NCBI GenBank assembly: GCA_015179125.1
Contig: WHVA01000009.1
Coordinates: 1-64,000, forward strand
Length of the DNA: 64,000 bases
Direction of reading: 5' to 3'
From: Gautieria morchelliformis
Lineage: Eukaryota; Basidiomycota; Agaricomycetes; Gomphales; Gomphaceae
Positions 1 through 10,528 of the stretch are shown piece by piece. Each line of letters opens with the position of its first letter. Position 1 is the first letter of the stretch. The notes under the pieces are model-generated. The model worked only from the letters and a program-made list of their open reading frames with translations. It was not told the origin of the DNA and made no database searches. The position numbers and the translations under genes were made by a program.

Positions 1-2400
1 ATACGTCATGAAACCACGGCCCCCTATACATCCTCTGAGAATGGGAAGGCGGAACGCTGCCATCGCACCATCATGAACCGGGCCTGAGCCATCAGGTCCG
101 ATGCGGGCTTGCCACCCAGCCTGTGGGCTGAATCTGTTAGAGCCGCCGCCTATCTAAAAAACAGGACTCACACTCGTACTCTCGAGGGGAGGACCCCCTA
201 CGAGATGTGGTTTGGGAAACGACCCGACCTCTCCCACCTGCGAGAACTGGGCTGCCGTGCCTGGGTCCATGTCCCCGGGGACAACCCAAAGATTTACAAC
301 TGCTCTATAGAATGTGTGTTTGTCGGCTACTCGGAAACCTCAAAAGCCTACCGCTGTCTGGAGTGTCTTACTGGAAAGGTCCATGTCACTAGGAATGTTG
401 TTTTTGCTGAAAGCCAGGACTGCCACCCACGCGATCTTCACCCAGGGGTCGTTGCGAACGACTCTGACTTGCCTGCCGTTGAGGATGCATGGTGCAATGA
501 TGATTCTCCTGCGGACTTACCTATCGCTGACATGATTCCTGCTGGCTTACCTCCTGACGCGCCTGTCCACCCAGAGCCCCCCGTCGACCCTGATCCGCCT
601 GCAGCCATCCCCCGACGCTCCACCTGTGTCCCTAAAGTCTCCGCGGCTGGGGCTGCCATGCGTGGCCTCTCGTATGAGTCGGTGTTGGACCGTGCAATGA
701 AAGTCATGCGCGCCAGCCCTCGAGGGGGTGTTGATGTCCCCGACGTCGTCGTCGGCATCCTTGTAGCTAACTCGGATGGCGAGTGGTGCTGCACGGGTGG
801 TGACTCGGACCCAAAATCTTACCGTGAGATTCTGACCTGAGCAGATGCCCCTCAATGGGAGCACAGCATGTCTGAAGAAATGGGGTCTCTGTCCAAACAC
901 CAGTTCTGGGATCTCGTCCCATGCACGGATGTGCCTGTCGGTCGCCATGTGATCCCTTCCAAGTGGGTGTACCTCACGAAGAAAGATGAATCTGGGACTC
1001 CGAGGCGTTTCAAATCCCGTGTTGTTGCCAAAGGTTTTTCACAACATGCTGGCATCGATTATACTGACACGTTCGCTCCTGTTACACGCATGGAATCGGT
1101 GCGCGCAATCCTGCATATAGGTGCTGCCCTAGACTGGGATATCCACCAGCTAGATATCAAAACGGCCTTCTTACATGGGGAGCTAGAGGACGAGGTGTAC
1201 ATGGAGCAGCCAGAGGGCCGTGTCGAGAAAGGGAAAGAGTCCTGGGTTTGCCGCTTAAAAAAGTCTCTGTACGGGCTTGTGCAGTCTCCGAGGCTATGGA
1301 ACGCCAGGCTGAACAAGGCCTTGGTCGAGGAGTGTGGCTTCATGAGGATCACTGTCGACCACTGTGTGTATACGCGTACCACCCCCACCGGTACGTCCAT
1401 CATGGCTGTCCATGTGGATGACCTATGTGTCACGGCGAGCACTGCGGGTGAGATGAGCAATCTGAAGTCTGAAATCGGCGCGATTTTCGATCTGGTTGAC
1501 CTCGGCGATGTTCACCATCTCCTTGGCATTGCTATCACTAGGGACCGTGCTAACAGAACCATCTCCCTCTCACAATCCTCGTACATTGAGACCATCACCC
1601 AGCGTCTGAACCTCCACCATGCGTACGCCACATACACGCCTCTTGACCATGCCGTTCCTCTCAGCAAGGACATGTGCCCCTGTACCGAGAAAGAGAAGCG
1701 TGCCATGAAAAAGATTCCTTATCTCACCGCTATCGGCTCCTTGATGTACGCTGCAATGGGCACCCGTCCAGACATTTCCTTTGCAGTCTCCCACTTGAGC
1801 CAGTTTAACGCCAACCCTGGTCCGGCACATTGCACGCAGGCCCAGCGTGTCGTTACATACCTGTATACCACTCGCGACGTGTCCCTCGTACTGGGCGGGA
1901 GGGGTATCTCCCTGGCAGGCTACGTTGACTCTGACTGGGCCTCTGATCGTAACGACCGGAAATCGATTGCCGGCTATCTCTACTCATTGGGCAGTGGCCC
2001 GATCTCTTGGAGCTCTAAGAAACAGCCAACCGTTGTGACGTCTAGCGTCGAAGCTGAGTACATGGCGTGCAGCTACGCTACAAAGGAGGCTCTGTGGCTG
2101 AGAAGCCTCCTCAAACTCATCGGTTTTGAGCAGAAGTCCTCCACCAATATCCAGTGCGATAACTTGGGCGTGATCATCCTTACCAAAGATCCGTCCTTCC
2201 ATGCCCGCTCCAAGCACATCGACGTTGCGCATCACTTTCTCCGCGATCGCGTCTCACGCGGAGAAGTCCACTTTACTCATGTTCCTACGAGAGACAACTC
2301 TGCTGATATTTTAACTAAGCCGCTCCCGCGTCCTGCGTTCTCTCACCTTGTTCCTAAGCTTGGGTTGCAGAGGTCGTCCCGCGTCACGGTCACTGCTTGA
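1..2400 (+). pseudogene. Ty1/copia retrotransposon A, 3' part of pol (integrase end, reverse transcriptase, RNase H)
   Basis: One reading frame runs across the segment. It opens inside the integrase core (the NGKAER block near position 55), continues through the integrase C-terminus (about 110-420), and from 868 gives a copia reverse transcriptase and RNase H. Recognisable blocks are the KWVYLTKKDE motif, the DIKTAFLHGELEDEVYMEQP block, the active-site segment read here as HVDD (usually YVDD in this family), and the RNase H end block ending in ADILTKPLP. Two in-frame TGA codons (85-87 and 838-840) break it; both sit where arginine would fit. The 5' part (gag, protease, most of integrase) lies outside the window. 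The element is dead as one polyprotein, although the 510-codon RT/RNase H stretch is open. Confidence 0.93.
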
Positions 2401-2407
2401 GGGGGTG

Positions 2408-2669
2408 TGTTGGAGTTACAAGCATGACCCTGCCACGTCCACAAGCACCCACATACGTGGAGCCCTTGAGACGCGAGTCAGAGTTCCACGGCTTTTCCTC
2501 AGTCTTATCACACACTAGTGAGACTGAGGTAAACCGTTCACATACTCGCTCCTTATGCACATTATTGATCACTCCTGTATCTAGCTGACTACTAGTACAG
2601 GTATATAGAGTCTTATCACACACTAGTGAGACTGAGCTGACTACTAGTACAGTACAGTTTCCAATAACA
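2408..2669 (+). repeat. probable 3' LTR of copia element A
   Basis: A purine-rich tract ends at about 2405 directly after the pol stop codon, and the sequence then starts with TGTTGGAG, as a copia LTR does. A TATATAG box lies near 2602. The segment contains internal direct repeats: a 25-base TCTTATCACACACTAGTGAG-type block occurs near 2503 and 2611, and an AGCTGACTACTAGTACAG block near 2583 and 2635. The end at CAATAACA (2669) is a guess because the 5' LTR is not in the window for comparison. Confidence 0.6.
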
Positions 2670-2906
2670 GCAGTAGGCAGAATTAATGGTATTATATGTA
2701 TATATTTTAGATTCCAGGTATGCACTTGCCTCTTGTTTCCTCATGACCAGAGAACCAGCCATACTGTGGCTCAGGGGTAGGCTGACATGCCAGTCACATG
2801 TCATAAGTGCCCATTCGAAATGATGCCCATGGAGGTTAATGCAGCACACACATGTATGTCACAAGCTCATCACTCAATTCACAGGAGTCACTTCAGGCCA
2901 TCCAGC

Positions 2907-3119
2907 ATGAGGGAAAATGAAAGTGGGTTTGTGGCAGCAGCAATACAGCACAGTGGGTTCTTAGTTCAGCTACAAACTGGACACGTACCTCTCACAAAGC
3001 ATCTTCTCAAGGTAGGAAAAGATGACTCACCACCATGCGTGGCCTGCTTCAGCAACAATGAGTTGGTGCATCATGGCTTATTGCAATGCTTGGCATACAA
3101 AGTCCAGAGGTGACACCTG
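2907..3119 (+). mobile_element. LINE 3' fragment, copy 1 (terminal zinc-binding domain)
   Basis: The frame open from 2787 to 3113 contains QLQTGHVPLTKHLLKVGKDD followed by P-C-x2-C, HH and C-x-AY. This matches the C-terminal zinc-binding tail of fungal non-LTR retrotransposon polyproteins (family pattern: LRTGHIPLN..L.RIG..DSP.C..C....ETV.HFL..CP.Y). No reverse transcriptase is next to it, so it is a short, 5'-truncated remnant. A second, more decayed copy follows directly. Confidence 0.72.
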
Positions 3120-3146
3120 GGGGGGAAGCTAAACTAGAGAGCTGGT

Positions 3147-3350
3147 ATGAGGGAAAATGAAAGTTTGTGGCAGCAGTAATGCAGCACAGTGTGTTCTTAG
3201 TTCAGCTACCAACAGGACACATACCACTCACAAAACATCATTTCAAGGTAGGAAAGCATGACTCACACCATGTATGGCCTGCTTCAGCAACGATCAGACA
3301 GTGTATCACAGCTTATTTCAATTCTCAGCATACAAACAACAGAGGTGACA
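3147..3350 (+). mobile_element. LINE 3' fragment, copy 2 (tandem duplicate, decayed)
   Basis: It starts with the same ATGAGGGAAAATGAAAG bases as copy 1 and stays alignable for about 200 bases, to the shared ACAGAGGTGACA-like end. The frame still gives QLPTGHIPLTKH, but cysteines of the zinc-binding tail are lost through substitutions and frame changes. The roughly 240-bp spacing of the starts points to a local tandem duplication rather than two insertions. Confidence 0.65.
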
Positions 3351-4185
3351 GCTGGAGTGGATTGGCATTGGCTGGCTGATGCCCCCACTCTTCATCCACC
3401 CTCTCACCAAGTCTCCCTTGCTATCCCTTTATTTTGTATGATGCCTAATGAACCCCCACCAACTACCACACCCACCCTCACAATGATCAATGACACTGTG
3501 GCAACCCTCCCTATCCCCCACAAGTCCCTCCAAATATAGACATCCCACAAGACCATGATTTGAAGAAATGTGCCCACATCAGTCAAATTCAACATCAGCT
3601 GGACCACCCCGAGCTCTATCCTGATTGACCTGCTATCTCACTATCCCCAACCAGACCCTGTGTATCTCTCAGAACAAGGAACAAGCCCACATCTGTCGAA
3701 TTCAACATGTGCTCAGCCACCCCCAGCTCCATCCTGATCCACCTCCTATCTCATTATCCCCAGCTTATGCCAAGTGTATCTCCCTCAACTGTACAGGTAT
3801 CACACCTAATGTCTCTCTGTCATCCCTCATAGCCACAACTTCTGTCGCACCCCTGCTTGCCAGGCTAGACTTGCACCCCACCCATCAGAAAACCCTGCAG
3901 AAACAAACCCACCAACCGGCTATCACCCCCTCTCTGCCCCACCCTTGCCAACACCACCACCACCACCACCCCCCCCAAACAACTGTCAGCTCGAAAGACC
4001 TGTCCAACAAACCTGTGATTGATATTTCCAACCAAGCTTCCCTGTGTCCACAGGCCTTGCCGCTTGTCACATTGGTGGCTGCACACTGAACTCTTGGGCA
4101 GGTATCGGGACCAGTGAAAAACATGTCTCTGAGTATATCTGTTTGGAACACTAGAAGTCCAACAGTGGCATCCTTTCATGCTGAT
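3351..4185. other. no gene recognised; C/A-rich low-complexity stretch
   Basis: The plus strand is rich in CCC, CAC and CCACC runs, including a (CAC)n block near 3954-3977 that would read as polyhistidine. Open frames here have biased, repetitive composition and no domain I recognise. Part of it may be a decayed upstream portion of the helicase remnant that follows. Confidence 0.5.
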
Positions 4186-5190
4186 GCAATGCCAAATGCC
4201 TTGTCATTGATGAAGATAAATCTGTCCCCCACTCACCTGTCTCTCATGACCCACACTGTCACACAGCCGGAATGCTCGATGGGGACATATACGACAAGCT
4301 CTGTGAGATGGCTCAAACCCTGAACAAACAATGCTACCTTCCCTTTGGTGGCCTCCAGCTCATCCTCATGGGTGATTTCTTCCAGTTCCCTCCCATCCCC
4401 CCTAAATGGCATACAGCCAAGTGTGCCTTCCAGGGGAAGAACTGGTCCTCCACCATTCAACACAAATTTATTCTCAAGCATGTGTACCAGGCAGACCCAG
4501 GTTGCCATCATCCTGCCCTTGCATCCCATTCTATCTGATGTTTCTGAGTTTTTACAGGTTCTCCACAATGTTCAAAATGGTGGCCTATTGCCACACACTA
4601 TAAGTTACCTCTCCCAGCTTGCCATCCCCATAGATTACAAGGACAACATTCAGCCTATATGTCTGTAAGTACCACTATGCCTGTCAGTGTCCCCTCCTCA
4701 CTCATATCACTGGGCACAGTTTTCCACTTCACAAACAGGTCCAGAATGCCAACCAGAGAAGACTGAAACCACTCCCACACGCATCCTTTGCTTATGTTAG
4801 TGTTGATGGTGGTTGGGTCACTGGCTCTGAACAATGTCAAACCCTCCTAGGTTCTCTTATGGTGCCTTTGCAACTTGAGCTCAGGGTAGAAGCCCAGGTC
4901 ATACTTATCAAAAACTATGCTGGCCTCCTTTTCAACAGATGCATTGGCATAGTCACTGGATTCGTCCTTCCCGATCACCATGAAGGTCTTTCTGTAGGCA
5001 AGTGAACCGTCTGCCCACTGTTAGGCCAAGCAAAGTACCCTTTGGTATGATTCGCCCTCCTTGGACCTGATGGCGCTTTCATCCACCAAGCAGTCCTAAT
5101 GCTATCTGACACTTTCAAGCTTGAATTGCCTGTGATTGGGGTTCAGGCGTCTCGCCAGCAGGCATGGATTCTCCATTTAGCAACCTCATG
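4186..5190 (+). pseudogene. PIF1-type DNA helicase remnant (telomere-linked or Helitron-type helicase)
   Basis: Broken pieces in order match the second half of a PIF1/RRM3-class helicase. A Walker B-like CLVIDED lies at about 4195. MLDGDIYDKL, then FGGLQLILMGDFFQFPPIPP, lie at 4272-4405. CAFQGKNWSSTIQHKFILKH (family: AF....W........L..V.R) follows. LELRVEAQVILIKNYAGLLF lies at about 4875 (family: L.LK.GAQVMLIKN..GLVNG), and a LPVIGVQASRQQA block at about 5120-5160. Stops and frame changes separate the blocks and the final RecD-like SIHKSQG motif is missing. Such helicases are common in fungal subtelomeres and in Helitrons; nothing else here decides between them. Confidence 0.75.
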
Positions 5191-5380
5191 AGCAATTGCA
5201 AACTTGCCAGCACCCATAACATCATGCAAGAAAAATATGCAGGAGGTGTCTTCATCATCCTGCCTAACCCAATTGGTGATCTCTTCAATAACCTTGCACC
5301 AAGTACTCCACAGACATCCTTTATCAATATCAAAACAAGCACCCGGTGCATAGGGCATGTCCTGCAAGTGGAATTCCCTG
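5143..5380 (-). pseudogene. NACHT-domain (fungal NLR-type STAND) fragment
   Basis: The minus strand gives LQDMPYAPGACFD, then I-E-E-I-x-N-W-V, then CIFFLHDVMGAGKFAIAHEV. This is the entry to the NACHT NTPase of fungal NLR-like proteins (family: LP.A.GA.FDS..., IFWLNG.AGTGKSTIA.T.A). The P-loop is altered: the Ser/Thr after the lysine of the Walker A motif is Phe. The frame ends within about 75 codons, where it meets the antisense helicase remnant. No start codon, effector domain or repeat domain is attached, so it is a fragment. Confidence 0.65.
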
Positions 5381-5456
5381 GCTGTTTGTAATGAGTACTC
5401 ATTAGCCTTAGGAAAGACCTAAAATCAGAAAACTCACGGAGGTCATCGAGGCCACT

Positions 5457-6034
5457 TGTCAAGATTGGTTTTCAGGCGTTAATATCGTGTATTAGTGAAC
5501 ACAGCGAATGCCCGAATAACTTGTGCGAATAAGTATGCCGTTGGGAGAATAGGTGAACCAATGAATGTTCACAAGGTAAGAGGGTTACCTGAACGGGGCT
5601 CCCCTATCTACAGTCGTAGTGAAATAGCACGTGGCTCTTGACGATGTAACGTGCAAGGTCTCACGGAAGGGCTGTCTAAGTCTCGACAATCCCTTCGCTG
5701 GCGAAGGTGCTCCTTCGGAGCCCTTCACCAACAGCACAGAAAATGGTTCGAAGGCTAAGGTAACGAAGATGAAGTATGAGAACTCACCAGTGATGCCTAA
5801 GTCCTCTGCTAGTCAAAGATGGAAATCTCCAAGAGAAGGCTTAAGACAATGACCACAGCGAGGTCAAAGCTGCACAAGATGAACGATGTATGATAATTGA
5901 ACTGGGGAATATACATGCGAATGTAAACTACTTATATCGAATGCTCGTAAGGTATCAGCGAATAGGAAAGAGGCCGTCACGAGTCAGGGTTGGATAGGGG
6001 TGCGCAGTCATGATACTAAGTAGATGGAATAAAC
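5457..6034 (+). repeat. LTR-like repeat, left arm of an inverted pair
   Basis: It begins TGTCAAGATTGG and ends near AATAAACA. It aligns over its whole length to the reverse complement of 9466-10039. An open frame of about 70 codons appears in both arms, but with no domain. The GCGAAT hexamer and variants recur many times in and just after it. TG...CA termini and length fit a retrotransposon LTR; no matching target-site duplication is visible at its flanks. Confidence 0.7.
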
Positions 6035-7848
6035 ATATAATAGAGTGAGGGGAGAATGCGAACATGAAATGACGGAGAGTAAAGGGGGCGAAGGCACTTA
6101 TGGACAAAACCATGTCTTGGGACCCGCATACACGCTACCCTGCACGGACTCTTCGTTCACCAGGTTGATCCCACACGGCCTATGGAAGGGACGTCCTGCG
6201 ACCACACTTTGGCCATACGAACACCCAATGGGGTCGGATTAAGAAGATGATGGGGTTAATGATGAACCATCATGCCGGGTGAATGGTATCGATCATATTT
6301 GATGGCGTGCCTGCTGGCGAAATGCGCGAGCAGCGAATAGTGGTTCGGAGAATGGGGCGAACAGTGGGTAGAGTAGATGTAGAGGAGGAGTGATCGGTGG
6401 TGTGGCGAACTCTGGCAAAGATGCTAGGGAGTGACAAGGGGGAACATAGAGGTAGCGCGGTAGGAGAAATAAACCGGTCATGACACCACTCTGAAGACGT
6501 AGCACACTGTGTTCAGTAATAATGGCAGCCTGCTCCTGCCTCAACTTGTATGTGTCAAGCCTATCTTGGTAATGCTGGATTTTGCTGTCAACATCCGCCA
6601 GTAGACTCACCAACAGTCTTTTCCCTGAATAAAGATCAACAAGGACTATCACCATCACCGCCTGACATAATTGGACCAACATACAGTATTTCTTGTTTCT
6701 TGTGTAGTCTGTAGTCTCACAACTTCACACAACTTGTTTATGGCTTACCCCACCTCTTAGCTTCCCCACATTCTATCATGAGTGATCTCCACCCACAAAT
6801 CTCAAGGTCAGACTCTCAGCCATGCAGGAGTCGATCTTAAAGGGATGTGTCAAGAAGGTGCCCCAAAATCCCTCCCTCCCCCCCCCACCACATACCATGC
6901 CTAATTCATCCATTACAGGTAGCCTATGCAGCTTTATCCCAAGCCATGGCCTCTTCCAGCCTTTAGGTATTCAACCTGAATCTCACCACGGTCAACAGCC
7001 CCTACCATATCCACCACTCCTGATCTTATTGCAATCATTGTTTAGATAGCACACACCCTGCTGTATTAGAATGGGAGGCACAGTTCCACCAAAGTGGAAG
7101 AAATCCTTGATTCCACATGTTGTCCCCTCTTGTTTTGTGCCAGTCTGAGCTCTTGTTGCTACACAAACACTCTCATATATCAATGTGAAAAAGGGTCAGT
7201 CCCATTCGTACACTTGCATTGGTTTAATAGTTGACAATTGGCCCATTCCCAGATTCTTCTATACCACTTCACCCCATTTTGGGCAGGGCCCATGATCCCC
7301 AACATAGTAATCCCGCCATTTGAAACTAGACCACACTGCTCAATAGGTTACAATGCTTGTTGAACACAAGTGAATGCCTCCCTCCCCCTGCCAAACATCA
7401 AACACCCTTTTCCATTCACATTGCCATCAGACTGCACATATCTCTGCATCCTCTTCAACAGCTTCTATCAGTGCAGTCCTCTTACCACCCAAGCTCCATT
7501 CAACACCTGAAACAGGTCCTCCTGCCCTCTTACCAGCCCATTATGAACCCATTCCACTCCCCAATGTTCTTTCTCACAGTCTGCAGCTCCCCCAGGAAAG
7601 GGTGTATACCCTATTGTCTAAACATCAATAGTTATATATCTTTGTACTATACATGCATATTCTTTTAAATGAAATCCTGTGATATTTTCACAAGCCCCTG
7701 CTCCCCTTCACTTTAGCAAGCATATTAGTGTTGACATTCCCCACCATCCCCTAGAATTCTCCCTTCACCCATGGTTAAATTGTGTTTAGTGGTGCATCCC
7801 TTATTGCAGCTTCACCCTATCATTCCAAAACTTGCCTCAGATCCAACA
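6035..7848. other. no gene recognised; repeat-derived sequence
   Basis: The first 400 bases keep the GCGAA-rich character of the adjoining LTR-like arm and may be more of the same element. A 129-codon minus-strand frame (6293-6682) shows no domain I recognise. From about 6700 the sequence is C/T- and A-rich, with many short frames of biased composition. Confidence 0.45.
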
Positions 7849-7935
7849 CAGAGATATAAATGTGATGAGTGTGGCAAAGGGTTCTCGTACATGTGCCGTT
7901 TGAATGAGTAACATGTCCTCCATCTGTCAGGCGGT
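7849..7935 (+). pseudogene. C2H2 zinc-finger remnant
   Basis: The plus strand reads RYKCDECGKGFSYMCRLNE, then TAA, then HVLHLSG. This is one C2H2 finger (C-x2-C, aromatic, Leu, then two His) with an in-frame stop just before the first histidine. It resembles the fingers of the two intact C2H2 genes in this window (17864-18807 and 31133-32138). No other exon of such a gene is visible nearby. Confidence 0.5.
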
Positions 7936-8151
7936 CATTCATAAAATCTATGTACTACGAGATAAGAACCTATATAGTATATTTTACAAAAATACTATTT
8001 CTAATATATAAAAATATTATAATACTAGATTTATGGAACACTAATACATATAAAACTTCTGTATGAGTATATTCATCTGGGTTGAAAAGATATAATAGAG
8101 TGAGAGACTAGAGATTGATAGAGCATATAGTATATAGAATGTACCACTTCA
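7936..8151. other. A/T-rich spacer, no gene recognised
   Basis: The stretch holds runs such as AATATATAAAAATATTATAATACTAG and no usable reading frame. It separates the zinc-finger remnant from a gypsy LTR remnant. Confidence 0.6.
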
Positions 8152-8598
8152 TGAGGGTGCGGCAACCCTCACTAGCTGTGGGGATCACACTATTACACAA
8201 GCTGACAGGGGGGAAATCCAAAGTATATACTAAATGAGCAGAATATACAATGAGAAGGGTTTCTCACCTGACAGGGGGGAAATATAGACAGAAAAGTCTA
8301 AGGACCCTCATGGCCAGCAAGCCTGTATTATACTATGCTGCTCCACAGCAACTGGCCAGGGCCATTGCCCAGCACTCACCCTCAACCCTTCCCTGGCCTG
8401 GCCTACCCACCCCTTGATGGACCCTGCATACCATGTACCACATGAGTTGCTTGACTTCCAACATTGTTCTGAAAGCTGAAGATGTAGTGGAATTTTTGAG
8501 GCAGGACTGGTGGAAGTTCTCCCAGAAGAAGCATAAATGGAAGCAGAACTTGGAACTGGGTCAGAACTGAAATGGAACTGGGGTAGTCCCCTGAGGCA
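8152..8598 (-). repeat. decayed gypsy LTR, same family as the LTR at 61678-62145
   Basis: The plus-strand text shares long blocks with 61678-62145: GGGGATCACACTA, the paired TGACA-GGGGGGAAATCCAAAG-type motifs, AAAAGTCTAAGGACCC, GCCTGTATTATACTA, and the GGTGGAAGTTCTCCCAGAAG block. Alignment covers essentially the whole LTR, so this is a diverged copy in the same (minus) orientation. No target-site duplication could be read at its edges. Confidence 0.75.
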
Positions 8599-8904
8599 GA
8601 TGCTTGCAACTTTTTATTACATGTAGCTTCACCCAATTTTTTCTCATATTACAGAAAAGAAGAGGGTGAGAGTATATGGCAATTTTGTTGTAGGGAAATA
8701 AATAATTCTCCTTTTGTCCCTCCAGAGTGGCAGCTCCACCACAGAGAATTCCCACATATTTGTATTTCTATTCCCTTTTAATATATTTTATATTGCTATT
8801 ACTATATAATTAATACTATACTCTCTCATACATATCATCTTATATATAAGGTTTGATAGAGCTGATTAGAAGGTATGTTTAAAATAATATGCATGCATTC
8901 ATTC

Positions 8905-9473
8905 TCAATAGAGGTCAACCTTGTTCTTGCTCAAGAAGAGGTGGTTCTTCTGCAGTCTGTCAAAGACTATATGGAGGTGTTCCTCATGCTCCTCTTTAAT
9001 CAAGTGCAAGAAGATGAATACGTCATCCATGTATACATGGATGAAGTGGCCTATGCAGTCACAGAAGATTGCTGTCATCAGGCATTGGAACATTGATGGT
9101 GCATTGCAATCCCCCATCTGGATTACTTAGCTCCTGAATGTGCCAAGTATCATAGCAAAGGCAGTCTTCGCTACATCATCTGTATGGATCCGGATCTGTT
9201 CATATGCCTTGGACATATCAAGCTTTGTTTGACATCAGTAGCACACTATGTCGCTGCAGATGATGTCTGGTCAGGGAAGGGCGTAATGTCCTTCACAGTG
9301 TTCTCATTCTGCTGGCCCAGATTGAATACAGTGCAAAGCATATGATTCTTTTTTGGTACACACAGCATAGGCACCGCTTGGTACCCAGCAGTGGCGTATC
9401 TTTCCAATTTCACAGATAGTTCTTCATGAAAGTGTTTGGGGCACTTGAGTAGCCTATTGCATATATGTTTCAT
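8905..9473 (-). pseudogene. Ty3/gypsy reverse transcriptase fragment
   Basis: Going down the minus strand: HEELSVKLERYATAGYQAVP, PMLCVPKKN, FNLGQQNENTVKDITPFPDQ, a frame-broken SLDMSKAYEQIRIH region, then GDCNAPSMFQCLMTAIF and the catalytic block YMDDVFIF, ending LSKNKVDLY. These are consecutive gypsy RT motifs; YMDD replaces the more usual YLDD/YIDD. At least one stop and one frame change break it. It abuts the right LTR-like arm directly, with no primer binding site or gag between, so the junction is a rearrangement or an insertion. Confidence 0.85.
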
Positions 9474-10039
9474 CTATTTGTATCCTGACTGCCCACCCCT
9501 GTCCAACCCTGGCTCATGATGGCCTCTTTCCTATTCGCTGATATCATATGAGCATTCAGTATAAGTAGTTTACATTTGCATGTATATTCCCCAGTTCAAT
9601 TATCATACGTCTATCTTGTGCAAAACTTGACCTTGCTGTGACCATCATCTTGAGCCCTCCCCTATAGATTCCTATCTTCGACCAGAGGAGGACTTAAGCA
9701 CCACTGGTGAGTTTTCATACTTCATCTTCATTACCTTAGCCTTTGTACTATTATCAGTGCTGTCAGCGAAGGGCTCCGAAGGAGCACCTTCGCCGGCGAA
9801 AGGATTGTTGCTGCTTAAACAACCTTTCTGTGACACCTTGCATGTTACATCGTCAAGTGTCACGGGCTACTTCACTACGACTGTAGATAGGGCGAGCTCC
9901 GTTCGGGCAGCCCTCTTACCTTCTGAACATTGATTGGTTCATCATATTCTCCAAACGGCATACTTCTTTGCACAAGCTATTCGGGAATTTGCTGTGTTCA
10001 CTAATACATGATATTAATGCCTAAAAACCAATCTTGACA
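9466..10039 (-). repeat. LTR-like repeat, right arm of an inverted pair
   Basis: Its reverse complement starts TGTCAAGATTGG and follows the arm at 5457-6034 to the same GAAACA/TAAACA end. The arms differ mostly by transitions (for example GGCGTTAATATC versus GGCATTAATATC). The two copies are in opposite orientation with about 3.4 kb between them. Confidence 0.7.
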
Positions 10040-10041
10040 CT

Positions 10042-10150
10042 CAGCCCTAGGCCAAGCCCTCCTGGTGGCTTGGGCTTGGCCCAATAAAACCTTGAGCCAT
10101 GGGACCCCTCAAGCTGGGCCAAAGCCACGGCTTTCAGGCCAAGCCAAGCT
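10042..10150. repeat. GGCC/AAGCC-rich repeat, possible hAT end remnant
   Basis: The stretch is dense in GGCCAAGCC, GGCTTGGGCTTGGCC and AAGCTGGGCC words on both strands. It resembles the subterminal repeats of the hAT element at 51823-53369. It lies between the right LTR-like arm and the minus-strand ankyrin remnant. No terminal inverted repeat or target duplication was found, so the assignment is tentative. Confidence 0.35.
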
Positions 10151-10500
10151 GGAACATCACTAAATTGAACAATCATATTGTGACCTGTATATGATGACGC
10201 TTGCAGTGCACTGCCAAATTTGCCCCCTTGTGCATTGACATCCACTCCTTGTTCCAGGAGTAACCAAATGATCATACATGACCCTCTGATGCTGCCACCT
10301 GCAGTGCACTGTCATGCTGTCCTTTGCCCTTATCTAGCCACAGATGAAGTGGGAGGAAACACTGTGGAATATCAGGATAATATAGGAGTTGATTTTGCTT
10401 CAGGAGTAACCGAATGATTGTGTAGTGACCCTCTACATCAACCCCCCTCCAGCATTTGCATCTTGAAAGCATGGGACATGAGGGATTGGAAGGCCACCAC
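10150..10500 (-). pseudogene. ankyrin-repeat fragment, minus strand
   Basis: Minus-strand frames give EGHYTIIRLLLKQ, DSALQVAASEGH, MIIWLLLEQGVDVNAQGG and GSALQASSYTGHNMIVQF. These are typical repeats of fungal NACHT-ankyrin proteins (ALQAAS..GH..IV.LLLE.GADVNAQGG). The pieces lie in different frames and one is interrupted by about 75 non-ankyrin bases. It ends in the GGCC-rich repeat. Confidence 0.75.
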
Positions 10501-10528
10501 CTGCGATGCACAACCATGGAGGACTGCA

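Noticed and set aside
3949..3975. Run of histidine codons
   Set aside because: A (CAC)n microsatellite in low-complexity DNA rather than a metal-binding protein.
5631..5852. A roughly 70-codon frame conserved in both LTR-like arms (5631 + and 9863 -)
   Set aside because: The arms are repeats of each other, so similarity alone is not evidence of coding; no domain, and neither arm extends the frame.
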